From positions 206,576 through 270,575 of the forward strand of contig VZRR01011470.1 of the NCBI GenBank assembly GCA_013398015.1: DNA of 64,000 nucleotides, given 5' to 3'. Positions 36,829-51,330 of this stretch are shown piece after piece. The position numbers and the translations under genes were made by a program. Origin of the DNA: Oreocharis arfaki. Its lineage: Eukaryota; Chordata; Aves; Passeriformes; Paramythiidae. Numbering within the stretch: the first letter of the stretch is position 1; each line of letters opens with the position of its first letter. The notes beneath the pieces were generated by a model that had not been told where the DNA came from, searched no databases, and was given only the letters and a program-made list of their open reading frames with translations.

Positions 36829-38430
36829 CCCAGACAAAATCTCAAGAGAACTGAATAATTTACAAGTCAGTGCTTAAAAAACATATCCACACAAATTTTC
36901 AGTAGATTAGCACAGAATGACTACAATATTGCTACTACTTGCTGCTGCTAGCCTTTCTTTGCTATGTGTTCAAGAATGTGTGACTTCTAACTGCTTATCG
37001 CAGCAAAATTATTGTTTAACACTGCAGGGTATTGAAGAAGTTTAGCTACAAATTCAGAGGTCTCCTAGGTCTACAGTTTCTGTGGAGCAAATGAATGAGT
37101 GTATAGAAAATGTGCAGTGAAAGTTTTTTGAAAACATTTAACAGCAAGGTTTTTTTTTTCTTTACCAACACTTCGCATGTTAGTAGCAAATGTTTGGGGT
37201 TTGTTTTCTAAAAGAAGTCTAACCAGTCCTGCTGAAACGTGATTTATAAACACATGTTCTTTGTTGATATTTTTTTAAGCTAAACACTTAGTGTTTGGCA
37301 ATGTTTTGTTTTCTCCTCTGCATCACTGAGCTCATCCACATGTTCTTGATGACTAGTGCTCCACATACAATACTTTTGCACAAAGAAAACTACAATTACT
37401 CTAAGCACAGTCTGCATACAGGTCACAAGCATTGTCTTTGGCCATTTGTAAATTAGCAATTTTTGACCAGTGTTCAAAATGTTAAGAGCTTTTGCAGAGG
37501 ACACAAAACTTGAAACATGTCGAAATTCGCAGGACAACTGATGTATCTGAAGGATCATAGTTCTAGAAATTAAGAGCTGTAAGCAAAAGATAAAGCATTA
37601 AAATAATAAAAAAGGTCCTGGAAGAGTCTGACAACACTAAAAATTGATTCTGCTAGATGTTGTATAATTGAATAATACCACACTGCATCAGCACTTACCA
37701 GAAAATGCAGTCTAATAAAAAAATCGCTGTATAAAAAGTTAGAACCATTTATCTCTAATTTATCAGCTATATTTTGCACGTACTGTGTAACACCTGCAAT
37801 TAATGCGTATCAGAAACTATTTTTTAAATTTTTTAGATTCTAGTCATTTAGCCTGTTTATGTCTCATTCCTCTCAAACAGAATTGTACAACAGCGTTATA
37901 CAGTACTGTTCTTCCGAAGCAGCTGCAAAGCCTCTAAAGTCAGCAAAATGTCCTTCAGGTAATAGACTATAAACCTAGTACTGATCTTTGAAATTACTCA
38001 CAGAGTTCAATTCTAAAGGACTGTTATTTCTGGCTATTCCACCTACTGGGAAAACATCTTATGTCATTTCTGGTGCATTACACCTAGAAATACTGAATGC
38101 CTCGTCATTGCTTCTATCTTCATGCCTCTACCTATGATTCATAAAAAAAGTAAATGTTTCAATTTTCCTAGATACTAATTACAAGCCTGCATGTGCCAAG
38201 ATGTAACACACAAACCAGAAAAAAAAAAAAAGACAATTTTAAAAAATACTGTCCAAGAAACGAATGTCTAACACTGCCAGTGTGATGAATCTTAAAATCA
38301 CCCACTGTGTTCTGGTTTTGTAAACACAGATGAGGGCATTTAATGTAACCAAAGACATAAAAAATCAACACATTATGCAAATGCAATAACAAATGTAAAA
38401 TGATAAATTAGCAAGCAACTATTCAATTAT
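36829..38430. other. Unclassified non-coding DNA
   Basis: No recognised repeat or gene. Confidence 0.5.
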
Positions 38431-38800
38431 TACTGTGACTAATTCCTGTAGACGGTGCCACAGTAAATGAACCTGAACTTGTTCTGGTTGACTGCAGTGT
38501 TCTGTTGAAACATTTCCATTTGGTTTGTTTGCCGCTTATGTAGATCAGTGGAGTAGATAGCATCTGTTTAATGAGCTCCCACTTCATTATGGAGCTGCAC
38601 TACTTACCGAGTCATTCTTCTTAAGCATGCAGTCTGCGTAATCTGGTGTTGTTTTAAAGCAAATACTAATTTATGATTACCTGTTACATTAGGCCACTGA
38701 AAATTGTACTTACACTGGCTTGCATGAGCAGAATGCTAATGGCCTTATTATGGATTGTAGTGATGTTTCATGCTTACAGTCTGTGAACATAAATTCCCAT
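38431..38800. promoter_or_regulatory. Possible conserved non-coding element
   Basis: This is a non-repetitive stretch with many dispersed homeodomain-like TAAT/ATTA cores (for example near 38428, 38569, 38671 and 38738) and few homopolymers compared with its flanks. Conservation is inferred from texture only. Confidence 0.2.
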
Positions 38801-41800
38801 CTCAAGCATATTGGCTGAACAATGCACACAGTGTAAAAAAGAAAAGGGATAAAATACATTCACTTGTAAAGCACACAAATTACATTTTCCATAGCCATCA
38901 AAACTAGTAATGTAGGGGATAATCAGAAGCATTTCAGTGGTACTATGCTGCCAATATAGATAGTTGAATCATAACAGAATTATTCATCAAGGTGTAATGA
39001 TTGTTATGTAATTGATATCATAATGAAACGTAACCAAATCCTTTAGTGAATAAAAAGATGACAAAGTCTTCAAAAATATTACAATTGTTAGAGGTATCAC
39101 CAGTAATCTCTAGATCAATAAAAACCTGCAGATTACAGCTGTAAATGTGAACAAAGAAGTGATAAATAAAACTTATGCTGTAGTTCAGACCTGGCCAAAT
39201 TGCACCTTCATATCCTTTCCATAGAACTGGAATCAGCATCACCATGCAATAGACAATTTACTTCAGAAAAGTCCACTGGATATCTTTTCCAACATTTAAG
39301 CCACAGAAAGTTTCTCCATACCTTAAAAAGACTTAGGATATCCTTGTGTTCCATGACACACAGCAAGGCAGTAAATAATTGCATAGTCCTCTGCTCAGCT
39401 CACACCGTCCCTACCGGACTGACTTGAGAGAAAATTCTGCCCTAAATCACTACATTTGTTTTTAAGAGTCCATGCCAGCACTTATCTGCTCAGAATAACC
39501 AGCTCTGGAGCACACCAGAGCCTTTGCTATAATTAAAGAGAAGGAAGAAGTCCAAGTGATCTGCAGATCACCCATCGAGTAATACTGGCTACAGCCTGAC
39601 TAATCTTTCTTTTATAAGGAAATATTGAAAACAAGAACTGTTGACCTAAACTTCATACAAGAAACCTAACCAAGGACATCCTGGAGCAAAAATTGAGGAA
39701 TTTAGAGTCTCTGAAATGATTGAGCTGCTTAACCATACAGGCATGAAATCCCAGTGGAGAAAGGTCCTCTTGGACAAAATAGCAACAACTAAAAACTACC
39801 ACAAAACAAAATAGAACCAATACTGTAAAAACATTCACCTGAAAAGGTTACACAAGATTTAATTGAAAGCTTATGAAAACAAAAACAGTAAATTAGTCAC
39901 ATAGAAAATTAATCAGGCTAGACAAAACTTAACAAAAAGCACCAAAAAATCCTTTCAGAAAAAAGCATAAGAAATTATGTATTAGAAAAAAAGAGTCTGG
40001 AGGATGATGATGCATTTTGAAAACTTAAAAAAAGGGGATGGGAGCCATAAACAAGGAAAGTGACATTTCAGAAAAGGAAAAGATTCCTCAATAACCATAT
40101 TCACCACAAATGATGTCAAGAAGATATTTACCCTCAACACTTCTTCCAGTCGATGAAGATGGGACATCATCAAAAGCCGAAGAGTTTACAACATTTGTGT
40201 TCCAAGTTCTGTCCTTAACTATTAAATGCAGAGAAATGTGTAATTCTCTTCTTAAGTATGTGTAATTGTCTACTTACAGAGAACTTCCTTCAGAGCAAAG
40301 CACAGGGTGAAAAACACGAAACAGCAACCCTCTTGTTGCAACAACAGGCAAATATTTTCTAATCACCCCTGTGGAGTCACAGTATATTGAAAGACACTAA
40401 ACTTTTGACCAATAAAAGAGATAGGCTAATAAGTGAGCTGGAAATCCTACATACATAGCACAAAGCTGCAACAAGGACAGTGGATATGCATCCGGTAAAC
40501 TGCTGTTCCTCTATGAGAGCACTAACCCCACACTGTACCACTGCAGCTGTTCTGTCTCCCTTTGCAACACTAGCTCACTCCACACCACTGAGATGTCCCC
40601 CCACCAGAGTGTATTGCCTGCTTAAGTCTTTTGTGTGTTCTGGAGGTTGATGTACCTCTCAGTTTATCAGGGTCAAGTCTCAGTGGCTCTCTTTACCTCT
40701 AAGCTGGTAGCCATGGGCCTCTGCCAGGACATGAGCAATCAAGGGCTGCACCGTGGGCAAACCTTTAAACCATAGCAATTAAAGAATTTGTGGAACAAAA
40801 GTGCCTCAGCATGAAACAAAAATCTAGAGTTTTCAGCAATTCCTTTGCCCTTTCAGCCCAAACAATAACAGTTTCTTTATTTTTTTCCAAAGTATGAGTA
40901 GTTCACTTTGACATAACCAAGACCCCAGCAGAACCTCTGTGCACTTGAGAACTGAAAAGAAGCACTGAGAACCAGGTCATCCCTCTATAAAGCTGTACTA
41001 AGGCACAAAGGCCCTGACTAGAACGCATTTTTTGTGTCACTGGCTCATGGTTTCTGTTCTCCAGCCATGATAAGATGCAAAGCTTTCCACAAAACTATCC
41101 GGCTCGATCTGTTTTGGGGTTTTTTTTTTTCACAGAATCCAAGAGGTTTTGGTTTGTTTATTTTGTCATAGTTTTGAAAACACTTACATATTTCTAGTTT
41201 TCTTACTTCCATTCTTGATGTCTGAGAGGTTTTGACGTACTGCAGCCAGCTATTGTCTGTAGAGAAGTTTATATTTGACAATAAAGCAATCAGCCAGAAC
41301 CCAGGTTTAGAATGATTTCTGCACTCTGAGTGAATGAGCTCTGAATGTAATGATTAGAAGCAGGAAACAGTTAAAAGACTTGCCAGAGCTGAAATTCATA
41401 GGCAATTGTAATATTGTTACATTGCATAAATAAAGTTTGTTAGAGCACAACTGTACGCTTGGATGCAATGGACGTCTGGAAGAAAGGAAGATGGACCAGA
41501 GGCAGGTTTATTTCTAGCTGCCAGCCCTGGAATACATTAAATACATTTCTGTTATTTACATAGATTACAGTAATTAGGAAACTGTCCAATACAAATTTAA
41601 GTACTAAGCTCCAAACAGAAACAAGACTAGTCAGAAATACCTTTCAGAAGAAGCAAAAATTATTTCAGGTGTCTCTGACCATGCCAAGAAGATCTTTACA
41701 GTTAAAATGCTCAGTTAGGGCAGACACCTGAGGAATGAATGCTCACTGCCAAGAAAATTCCTCAATCACAGTTTTAAACATTGATGGGAATAAAGGATAC

Positions 41801-44800
41801 GGTCCAGACCCTTGTGGACAACTGGTAGGCTAATGGAAATTACAGGTCTTCTGAATACCCACACATTACTCTCCTCAGTAGATGGTACTGGTCTTCTTGA
41901 GCAAATGTTGACCACATGCCACATGCATCCCAACATCCAAATTAGCAGCGAACACAAAGAAATGCAAAGAAGTCTTGTACATACGGTAGTTTTGAAAAAT
42001 AAACATATTCAAATTTCAAGCATCAAATACTGAATGTCACTGACAAAGTCATCAGGTATCTCGTAAGACAGTAAAATGAGAAGACAAGGAAATTGTTTTG
42101 AATTGTTGCTGTCCTTTACACAATATGCATGTCCACAGAACAAGAGATACTGGTGACATACTTTTCATCTTTTCTCACTTTCCATATTTTTGTAGGGAAG
42201 CATCAAAGTAGTGCTAGAAAGGTCCTTTGGTGTGGGCATGTGGTGATGATGACAGATGCGCAAAAATAGTGAGAGCAAAGTTTTTGTGCTGTACAGAACT
42301 GCTCCAGGAAAAGGAGAAAGTTGACTTAAATTTTTTCACCATTCAGGGGAAAGAGGACTAGGATGAAAGCTGAGTACATCTTCCTTCTTAAGGGAAAACT
42401 ATCTTGTAGATAGGAAGGATACCTTCATTTTATGGCTTACTCTTTTATTTTCTATAGCCACAATGGTCTTCACAAACCATGCATAAAGTCCTTGTTTCGG
42501 TGACAGTTACTCTACAACTTCTTATAGACACTGAAAAGCAAAATTAATGTAAGACTCTTAGTATAAAAGATCACTTTTCCTCTTCTCTCATCACGTCATC
42601 CTACTACAAAACATAAAATTAATGATATCACCAAATTTAGGATTTCTTTTCCTGGTAGAGAGTTTTTAAGCATCCACAAAAGACTACGGATTTATCAGAT
42701 ATAGTGTCTTCAGCCATATCTGCAAACTCCTTTAATAGTGAAAGAAACTTTGAAACATTGAGAGGAACAAGAAGCATCTCTGCTCCTGGCAAAAACACTG
42801 TTATTTGGTAATTAATGTTGTGTTAATGTAAGGCTACAGTTTCCTTCAATTCCCTCAGCAGAAACCTTTGCAGGTCTCTCATGTTCAGTGACACTCTTCT
42901 GTGTATTACCCGTGTTCCTGATACAGCAAATAATCAGATGTCCCTTTCCTTATTAAGGAAAGCAAGCAACTAAATATAAGAGAGAGTTATTTCTAATAAT
43001 TTACTATAAATGGTAATAAATTGTTTTTTAAAATAAATAATGTAAAAAACACATCTAAAAAAGCCTTCAAGGAAGGTGTGTAACTCCACAACCTCAGTGT
43101 GGAGTTACAAATACACTGAGTTAATACTCCCAGACTGATAGAGCACAAAAGCCTGGAGTATTGCTCATTTTTCTTCAAACAAGAAAACAAACAAACAAAC
43201 AAATAAACAGTTGAATAGATAAAGAAATAAATTTATTTGTTTGCCTATAAAGTGTTAACTTCATTAACCATTTCAGCTGATCCAACAGAATTAGAATTTA
43301 GGCTTCAACAATGTCTGAGACAGAACAGAAAATAAATAAGCACCAGAAAACCCAGCAATGCAGATTTTGTTCAGGAAAACTGTCCAACACATATCCAATT
43401 GTGATGAGTCCTCCTGATGAGATAGAGAAGTCCTAAGAGCTGCAATGCATTTGGCCACTCCCTGACAGAGTCCGATAAACCACCATATGCCAGGTCTAGC
43501 AAACTTTCTCAGCAGCAGGTTCAAGAGCAATTTCATCAATTTCCTGAGCATGCAGAACATTTATTTCTATATTTTATTTTCATGAAAAAGAGATAATGAA
43601 TCTGTAGGCAGAAAAATGGTAAAAAATGGTGGATTTTACTTTTCTTTTTTAAACAATGTTTGGTTATTTGCTGTCATCCTTTAACTAATACTTATGTTGC
43701 CAGGTCTGGCAAGGGAAGGAGACAGAAGAAAAAAGAAGAGTGCCTGCTATGCCTTCTGCTTTCAGTAAAGGCCACTCAGTAAGCACTCAGATAGTAACTG
43801 ACCTAGCCAGAGAATTCAGCAAATAAAGAAACTGACAAGCAAAATTAATTTGAGATGAAAACTGTTGAATAACTTCCTATGGAAAATTGACTACCAAATA
43901 CTTCATTTCACAAAGACTTCCCAAGACAAGTCAACAGTTATGTCACTACATGTATTTAGAAATATGGTTCTCTTTACTATGTTGCATGAGATATCTGAAG
44001 TGATTGTCTAAGTAGAAGAAATGTTAAAAAAATTACCCAACCATAGTGTTTGACAAAATCAATCAGAATCAACACTTTCCACAACAATTTGAAAACAATT
44101 TGAAATATGTCAGCATTGCTATAGCAAGATATGGGGACAAAGTAGAGGCAAAAAATGGAGTGGATTCAGAGATCGAAGTGTTCAACTACACCAAATGCAA
44201 GGTTCACATAACTAGCTATTTTACATAAAAAAAGGAAACTGGAATATCCAGTTTATGGCACAATTTAACTCCGATTTTTATACAAAACCAGTATTGAAAA
44301 CTACTTACAATTATAAAATGAAAGCAAAAAAAAAAGAATTGGGAAATAAATAATTGATACTACACATTCTGTTGCTTTGAAAACATATATTTTCAACGTG
44401 AAACAGTTTACGTGTGAAATGTCAAATAATGTATGGATTGTGAGGCATAAAATTAGATTACATCTCTCAAGTTCTTAGCATCAAAGTAGATGTTTCAAAT
44501 GGCAAAAAGAAGAATGCTTTTAGGTAGCCTACCCTTTTAATGTTTTTGAATTTACAAAAAATTATCAATACCTTCTCTAGACACTGAAATTTTTGCCAAA
44601 AAATGCATTTTTAATGTAAACTTTTCTAATCAACATTTGTCAACAATTGAAGGTCAAAGGACAGCAATAACACACATGACACACTAACATTTCTAAATTA
44701 CAAAATGTGATACATTCCCTGCAAGGAAATAATAGATAAGTAAGTAAAATTTAAACCTGCCTGCCTGTTTGTCTTTTTTTCTTTTACTTCACCTATGCTT

Positions 44801-45359
44801 GCAAAAATAAACCCCTCATCTGGACACCCAAGAGAAGAGACTGTGTGTGCATTAGCTGTCTATATTTTCAAAAGGAGACTGCACTTTTCATCACATTTTA
44901 AGAGTTATCAGTGACAAGTACACGGAAACAAATTGGTTAACACTCCTGCTTAGCAAGACATGAAGTGTGGTAAAAATACTCATTTGAATATGACTGCTAG
45001 CAAGATTTCCTTTGGGATGCTATTTATAAGGAGCACATATTGTCTCACAAAAAGTGCTCACTGAAATCTTCCGAAAGGTCTCTAATTATCTCAGGTTTAC
45101 TCCAAAAAAAGTTAAGTGTTCCAAAGGTTTTCAGTAGCTCCTGTGCAGAAGACATTTGGTGATAATAATAAGTCCACTCCTTGCAGCTGAGTTCCAGCTC
45201 ATACTAACATTAGACCTCTCAGGTCCTCATTTTCTGTATACAAACAGTTCTAGACTTTAAGCCTGATCTGCTTCTCAGTACAGAAACAGAACAAAACAAA
45301 TATTAGCAAAATAAAGTGTGTCTGGCTTTGAATTACAATTCTGCCATAGCAGGGTGAAA
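38801..45359. other. Unclassified non-coding DNA
   Basis: This is 6.5 kb of AT-rich DNA without recognised genes or mobile elements. A (CAAA)n simple repeat lies at about 43183-43208. Open frames of up to 90 codons occur on both strands without protein character. Confidence 0.5.
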
Positions 45360-46420
45360 ATGGCAGCTTCATTCAGCTCCAACAAAACAGATTTGTGATG
45401 CTACAGAGCTCCAGAGCCCACATTATCCACGAGTGCAGTGTCTTTAATTTTCCATGGTCCTGCTGAACACAGCAGATATTTGGCCCCAAATGCTCTAAAA
45501 TAAGGTCAGCTACTGTCGAAATGTAAGACAAAATGCAGCACACAGCTTCTAAGACTGTGGCCACAATTAGGCATTTCTGCCCCTCGCCATCCCCACCCCG
45601 CGATGCAGCTTTGTGCGATAATGATGGCACTTTGATTAGCGGCCCTCTGAACACAGAACGGGAGCACGGTAGTCAGCAAGCACCATTTGCTGTTTTCCTC
45701 TCAGCTGCGCAGACATGCTGAAATAATGATCCTGGCAACATGTTAGCAAAACATTAGAAAGACTTTAGTAAGCAAATAATTTAATTACATCCTTTTCTCG
45801 GGGAGTTTATATTGCACGACCCCTGACCTTTTATATTGCTGTACCTAAACTCAGCATGGGATTCACACTTCCCATTCCTGTCACAGAATCTCTCCATCTT
45901 GTACCGTTTAATATAGTGTGCTCCAGGTGTTCTGTGGTGAATGAATAGTTATATTACTACCTGTCAGACACAATCACACTCTATTCATCATCCGCGGCTG
46001 GCTGCGTGAAGCCCTGCTTCCAGCAGGCTCCCTCTCTATTTCCTTGTTCAAACGTCTGCAGTGCTTTCGGCCCATCTGTCAAGCCTGTCATTTAGAGGGA
46101 AAACAGTATCAGCGCTTTAAATATATGGAGTTCTCTATTGAAACAGTGCTGTGATTGAACTGTCAGCATTCCCAGTATCACAGACAGTAATTCATGACTG
46201 GTCAGAGCTCCATTTAGGTTGCTATTACCACGCTGACCTTGCTGGGTCATACTGTGAGATTTTTCCCTTTGCAGTGAGGTCTATAAATAGTGCAATTAAC
46301 CTTTCAAGAATTACAAAATGTTCTCAGTTCCCCTCCTCCACAAATTCACTTGCTGTTTGCAGCATTTATAATAATCAAGGGGGGAAAAATAATGCGATAG
46401 GAAAGAGCATTTTTCTCTCC
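45360..46420. promoter_or_regulatory. Candidate conserved regulatory element (about 1 kb)
   Basis: This kilobase stands out from its surroundings. It has few homopolymers, balanced composition, no transposon signature, and roughly 18 CpGs between 45510 and 46230, whereas neighbouring kilobases have only a handful. It contains GATAATGATGGCACTTTGAT with adjoining TAGCGG (45617-45642), two copies of TTTATATTGC (45806-45815 and 45830-45839), a CCGCGG site at 45992-45997 and AGCGCTTTAAATATATGG (about 46110). Retained CpGs in an AT-rich desert are typical of developmental enhancers or of sequence under constraint. A plus-strand frame at 46151-46423 is open for 90 codons but is not protein-like. Function is inferred. 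Confidence 0.35.
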
Positions 46421-46890
46421 TGAAGTGTACACCAAGTGCCAGTGAAAAACAAATACTGTAACACCACTAGTGCCTTTCCCAGGCAAAACTTGCGTGGTTA
46501 TCACCACGAGCATTGCCTCCAGTTCCACTTTCCTGGACTCAAGCCTAATGCCTCAGAGTGCTCTAGCTCTGAACTACACCCCTCTGCTACAGAATAATTG
46601 TGAGATTTACAGACTTTTTTGTCATACATTTGTTATATTTTCATTATATTTTTGTATAACAAAACATATGTTTCTTATTAAAAGTTTGAATAAGAAAAAA
46701 ACCTCTGTATTAATATCATTCTGAAAGTCAAAAAAAGAACTTCTTAGGCACATTTGCTCCTGGTGTCTTTGCAAAAGTACCATTCAATTTAAGAAAAATA
46801 TGGAGAAGAAAAAACCTCAGTGTGTCAGAGTTTCCATTCCAAAAATCTCCTTTGGGAACAAGTGACAAAAACACTTTTGTATGAACCACT
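46421..46890. other. Unclassified non-coding DNA
   Basis: Nothing recognised. Confidence 0.5.
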
Positions 46891-47178
46891 GATCATAAAA
46901 TCATGGAAACACAGAATGACCGAGGTTGGAAAAGACTTTAAAGATCATTTTGTTCCAACCTCCCTGCCATGGGCAGGGACACCTCCCACTAGACCAGGTT
47001 GCTCAGAGCCCATCCAGCCTGGCCTTGAACACCTCCAGGAATGGGGCATCCACAGCTTCTCTGAGCAACCTGTTCCAGCCCCTCACCACCCTCACAGTAA
47101 ACGATTTCTTCTTGGTGTCTAACCTATAGCTACTGTCTTTTAGTTTGAAGCCATTCCCCCTTGTCCTGCCACTACATG
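46891..47178 (-). mobile_element. CR1 LINE 3'-end fragment
   Basis: On the minus strand this is the last 290 bp of a CR1 element. On the plus strand it shows the reversed tail (ATCATAAAATCATGG, then GAATGACCGAGGTTGG), the block CCTCCCTGCCATGGGCAGGG, and CCTTGAACACCTCCAGGAAT. It ends at CCCTTGTCCTGCCACTACAT. It lies wholly in the 3' end of the element and has no intact coding sequence. It looks less decayed than the 8.2-kb copy. Confidence 0.92.
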
Positions 47179-48539
47179 ATCATGAGATGACTTAATCCAA
47201 TAGAATAATCTCTGTGTAACTTATAAGTCACCTATTAACCAGTAACTCTTGCTTAAAGCACTTGAAATAGTTTGGCTTTCGTTTGTTTCTTCTTTAAAAA
47301 AACCTAACAATGCAAGGACAGTAAGCTCATGTGCTCCAACCTTGGGCAATACATCAAAAATTCCTCTGAATTTTGAGGACTCTGAATTACTGAACAGTAC
47401 ACTACACTGGAAGTGAATGTATGCCTGAGACCAAGTCTGGGTTTATGTCTTTAACCACATTGTTTCTCAGCAGTTAGACCACAATCCTGGGGCTGCATAA
47501 TCACCATGCAGCATTTCATAATCTGTCCAGCTGGAGCAGGACTACCAAAACTGGGAAAGAGAAAGTGTAAATGCTCATGAAGCGTAAACAGTTTAAGAGA
47601 AAAATCAAAGGGGTTAGTTTAAGGCACCAGGGGAATAGAGCAATCTGGAGACGAATATAATCCAGGTGCCTCCCTCTGTCTAAGACCAAAGCTCTAATTT
47701 GAACACAACAGCAACCTCTCAGTAGGCTTGCTGGGTTAAAGCTTAGGGCTCTGACCTCGGTTACATTTTCAGACATGATCACTGTTCTTCTCTGAGAAAG
47801 TGTCTGGACTTCTGCAATTGCAGCCAAAGCTGCACAACCAAGCTAGCTAACCCTAGGTAACTATGAGGTTTCCAGTATTATTAATATAGAAATAAACAGT
47901 CAGAAAATCATTCTGAAAAAAACAACACTGTTTTTGTGATTTTTTTTAATACACCATCTAGTTTTGTTTACCAGCATTAAATTTTTAAAATCCAAGTAAC
48001 ATATTTAATCAATATCAGCTAAGTTGAATGATTCATCAGAAAGCCCCCTCCCCAAGTATGCATTATACATGGCTGCAAAGAACATCATGCTGCAAACACA
48101 CAAGAATCACCAATGACAAGTAGAAGGCTTACACAAAGCTAAATTATTTAGTATATGAATGTGGAAATACAGCAGAGAAAAAGACAAAAAGGTCCTTCCA
48201 AAGCAACTGTCTTCTTATTAGAGACAGGGAGTGAAATTAATTGCGTAGCTTCAGCCAGTCTGAATATTTGGGGCTCTGAAAGAAAGATACAGTAACATAA
48301 ATCACTCCCTGTATTGTTAGCAATTTCTTGGATGCTTCCTTCTTTAGAGTTCTGCACCACGAATGCAAATGTCACAGTTTATTACAGATATTTAATAAGT
48401 ATAATTAAGAAATAATTTCATCTAGTTTCTTCTTTCTTGGAGAGAGTCATGAAACAGAGACACACAGAACAGTGCCCTTGCTCTTGTTTCTAGCTTTTTT
48501 AATGAATATTTCAGGATATGTCTGCCCTCAATCTGAAGG
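47179..48539. other. Unclassified non-coding DNA
   Basis: No recognised feature in 1.4 kb. Confidence 0.5.
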
Positions 48540-48850
48540 CAAAAGCTTTCACTTATTATTATAAAGGCTGAATAAGTTTAAGTCTCATCTCATTAACTGT
48601 CATATTACCAGGCTTTATGCCATACCATTCAAGTTTCACTGAGCATTCAGAATTGCTTAATTACGTACAGTAAAAACAGTCTGCTGAGACTTTCCGTTTC
48701 AGATTAATATGGAGGCAAAAGGACAGAGGTCATCTTCATGACTCACTCTTGCTTGCCACTGCATTAACTCATAATGACAGAGGCCTTTTGTTAGTGACAA
48801 AAATGGAATGAGCATTTGAAAATAAAATGTTTATATCAGAAGGAGAGACA
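48540..48850. promoter_or_regulatory. Possible conserved non-coding element
   Basis: This stretch has homeodomain-like cores and little simple sequence. Examples are the TTAATTACGTA region near 48658-48668 and the CATTAACTCATAATGACAGAGG region near 48762-48783, with a nuclear-receptor-like AGGTCA at 48727-48732. Inference from texture only. Confidence 0.18.
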
Positions 48851-50885
48851 CTTTGATTTTGCAGATGAACAATTCTTTCACTCCTTCCCATCTTCCTGTG
48901 TTGGTGTTAAGCTGCACGGTACAGTCCTTATAAATTATACCACCCTATGTTAATTACACTATGCTGACATTGCTTGTCATTACTAAAATGACTACATGGT
49001 TTTCATGCCCAGATTTCAATAGATATTTCGTTGCACAAAATATGGGAAAGCCATACAGGTTACAGAGACTGGTCACTGCTCACATTTTCTCTAGGCCACC
49101 CTATTTTGTTCTATATTTAAACCAAACACAGGTACAAATCCCGGTTATGCGGTCTGCATTCTGAAAATGCTGTCATACTTAGTCAAAATGACAGTCCTTT
49201 CTGGGAGTTTATGACACATTCCTATCAGAAACTCCTTATTCTTTCACATCCATCTCTCCTGACGCACAGTGCCTAAAGATTTTAGATACCAAGCATACTC
49301 ACATAGATATGCCACTCACATTCACATATATGCACCCCTACAAATGGATTGTACTGCTTATCTCTGCTTTCCAATGTAAAAATCAGAACGAGCATTTTCT
49401 CAAAAAATAAAAGCTTTGTCTCTCCCTTAATCCCTTTCCACAGCTATACCCTGCAAGCGGAAGTAAGATGCCAATAAGGTTAATCAGCAAGTATGCTACA
49501 TTCTCAGAAAATAAATTAGAGAGATTATCATTCTTCGTCCAGCAATTTTGTATGCTTTGTTCAGAAAGAACAATATCCATTTGTGTAAAGGTACATTCTG
49601 CAACACAAAGAAAGAAATCCTGGCACTCTCACTTAAATAATCTCTCCTTATTCACAAAGTAAGATATGCCTCTATGTTTAAAGAAAAAATGTGTTCTTGT
49701 AAATGAAAGTATGTGTTCCCTAAGCATGCTAGGAAAACATTCAGCGTTTTTTGGAAGTTCGGAGAATGTAATCTTATTTAAATATGTAATGGATTTTCTG
49801 TTTTTCCAGTTGTATTACTCGGTTTAATAAATCCCCAAACATTTCCTCACTTTAGTTTTAGACAAACACAACTATGACACAAGCACTATACTTCAGTATG
49901 TATTTATTTTGTTTTGTCAGAGCGATTTTGAAAGACTTTGTCACCTTGTCAGGGAAGAATCAACATAATGCTTTTACTTGTAATTGCTATTAGCTTTAAG
50001 AGTCTGACTAGAAAAAAATAGTTCAACAGCTTTGCTTTTCCAGACGTATCTGCCTGCCATTATTTTTACAACATAATCCAGCTCTTCATGAATTTTCACA
50101 ACTGGAAACACTGAAAAACCTTCTGAAATAATGGGAAGATCTAACATTGCTGTATCATCATGACAACATGACACAAATTACAACATCCCTGCATCGCAGT
50201 TTTAGAAGGGTATCCATAACCTGCCACTGGATAAAGGTCATCTTGAAACTTCTAACCTATGAGTCCATCACTGTCAAAATAAATTGGACTTCAGTACACT
50301 CTCAGTAATTATTTACAGCTGTCTAGAAATACAACCACCTATTACACAAGTGCTGATGCTTTGGTTCATGGTCCAGGTTCTCATTCGACTTCTAGCTGCT
50401 ACCTTTCCCCCACTGAATCATCACTATCAAAACGACACCAACTTTTAAGGGTCACAGGAGCATAAAGTGCAAGCTGGTAGTAAAGACCAAAGGAGACATT
50501 TTCAGTCAATTCCAATACGAGCAAGTGACTAATTGTGGCAATTGACAGAAAGGCATTAGTAGCTTTAACTTCCCAGCTGACTTCTTTCAATCATAAGGGA
50601 CCAAGAGAATTTCTTCTAAATACATGTTTAATGCAGGTATAAACTGAAAAGAAGGAAAGAATCATTTCATACAACAAGAAGATTGCTAACACCTCCCCCT
50701 TTTTAAAGGCTGAAAAGGTATCTTCCAAAAAGGTCCTGACTGGAGAGGTAGGATTTAAAAAAAAAAAAGACCAAGTACAATATCAGCTAGAAAATGCTGG
50801 CAGTTTAAATATTTGCCTTCTGCACTTCACAATAGGCAAGTTGGTGCTGCAGAGATTACTCTTTTCATTCCCTTCATGGGCAGTT
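48851..50885. other. Unclassified non-coding DNA
   Basis: No recognised gene or transposon in 2 kb. Confidence 0.5.
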
Positions 50886-51330
50886 TGTGAGGTCCATCAA
50901 GTTGCTTAGAGGAACGGAGCACAGGTTCTTTGATGAAAGGCTATGAGAATTAGGATTATTCAAAAGGGTCTGGAATGAACAAATTGTGCTGTTCTAGTAG
51001 CTGAAGGAAGACTACAAGAAAAATGAAGAGAGACTTTTTATAGGAACATGTAGTGACAGGACAGGGAGAAATGGCTTTAAACTGAAAGAGTGTAGGCTTA
51101 GATTAGATTAGATATTATGAATAAATTCCTTACTGTGGTGATGGTGAGGCACTGGAACAGGTTGCCCAGAGAAGTTGTGGATGCCCCATCCCTGGAGGTT
51201 TTCAAGGCAAAGTTGGATGAGGATTTGAGCAACTTGATCAAGTGAAATGTGTCCCTAGCCTTGGCAGGACAGATGGAAGAGGGTGATGTTTAATGTCTAT
51301 TCCAGCCGAAGTCATTCTATGATTCTATGA
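50886..51330 (+). mobile_element. CR1 LINE 3' fragment
   Basis: A plus-strand CR1 copy covering the end of ORF2 and the 3' untranslated region. Recognisable blocks are GTGACAGGACAGGGAGAAAT (about 51053), GGCACTGGAACAGGTTGCCC (about 51150), CCCATCCCTGGAGGTTTTCA and the terminal ATTCTATGATTCTATGA at 51314-51330. It is 5'-truncated and non-coding. Confidence 0.92.
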
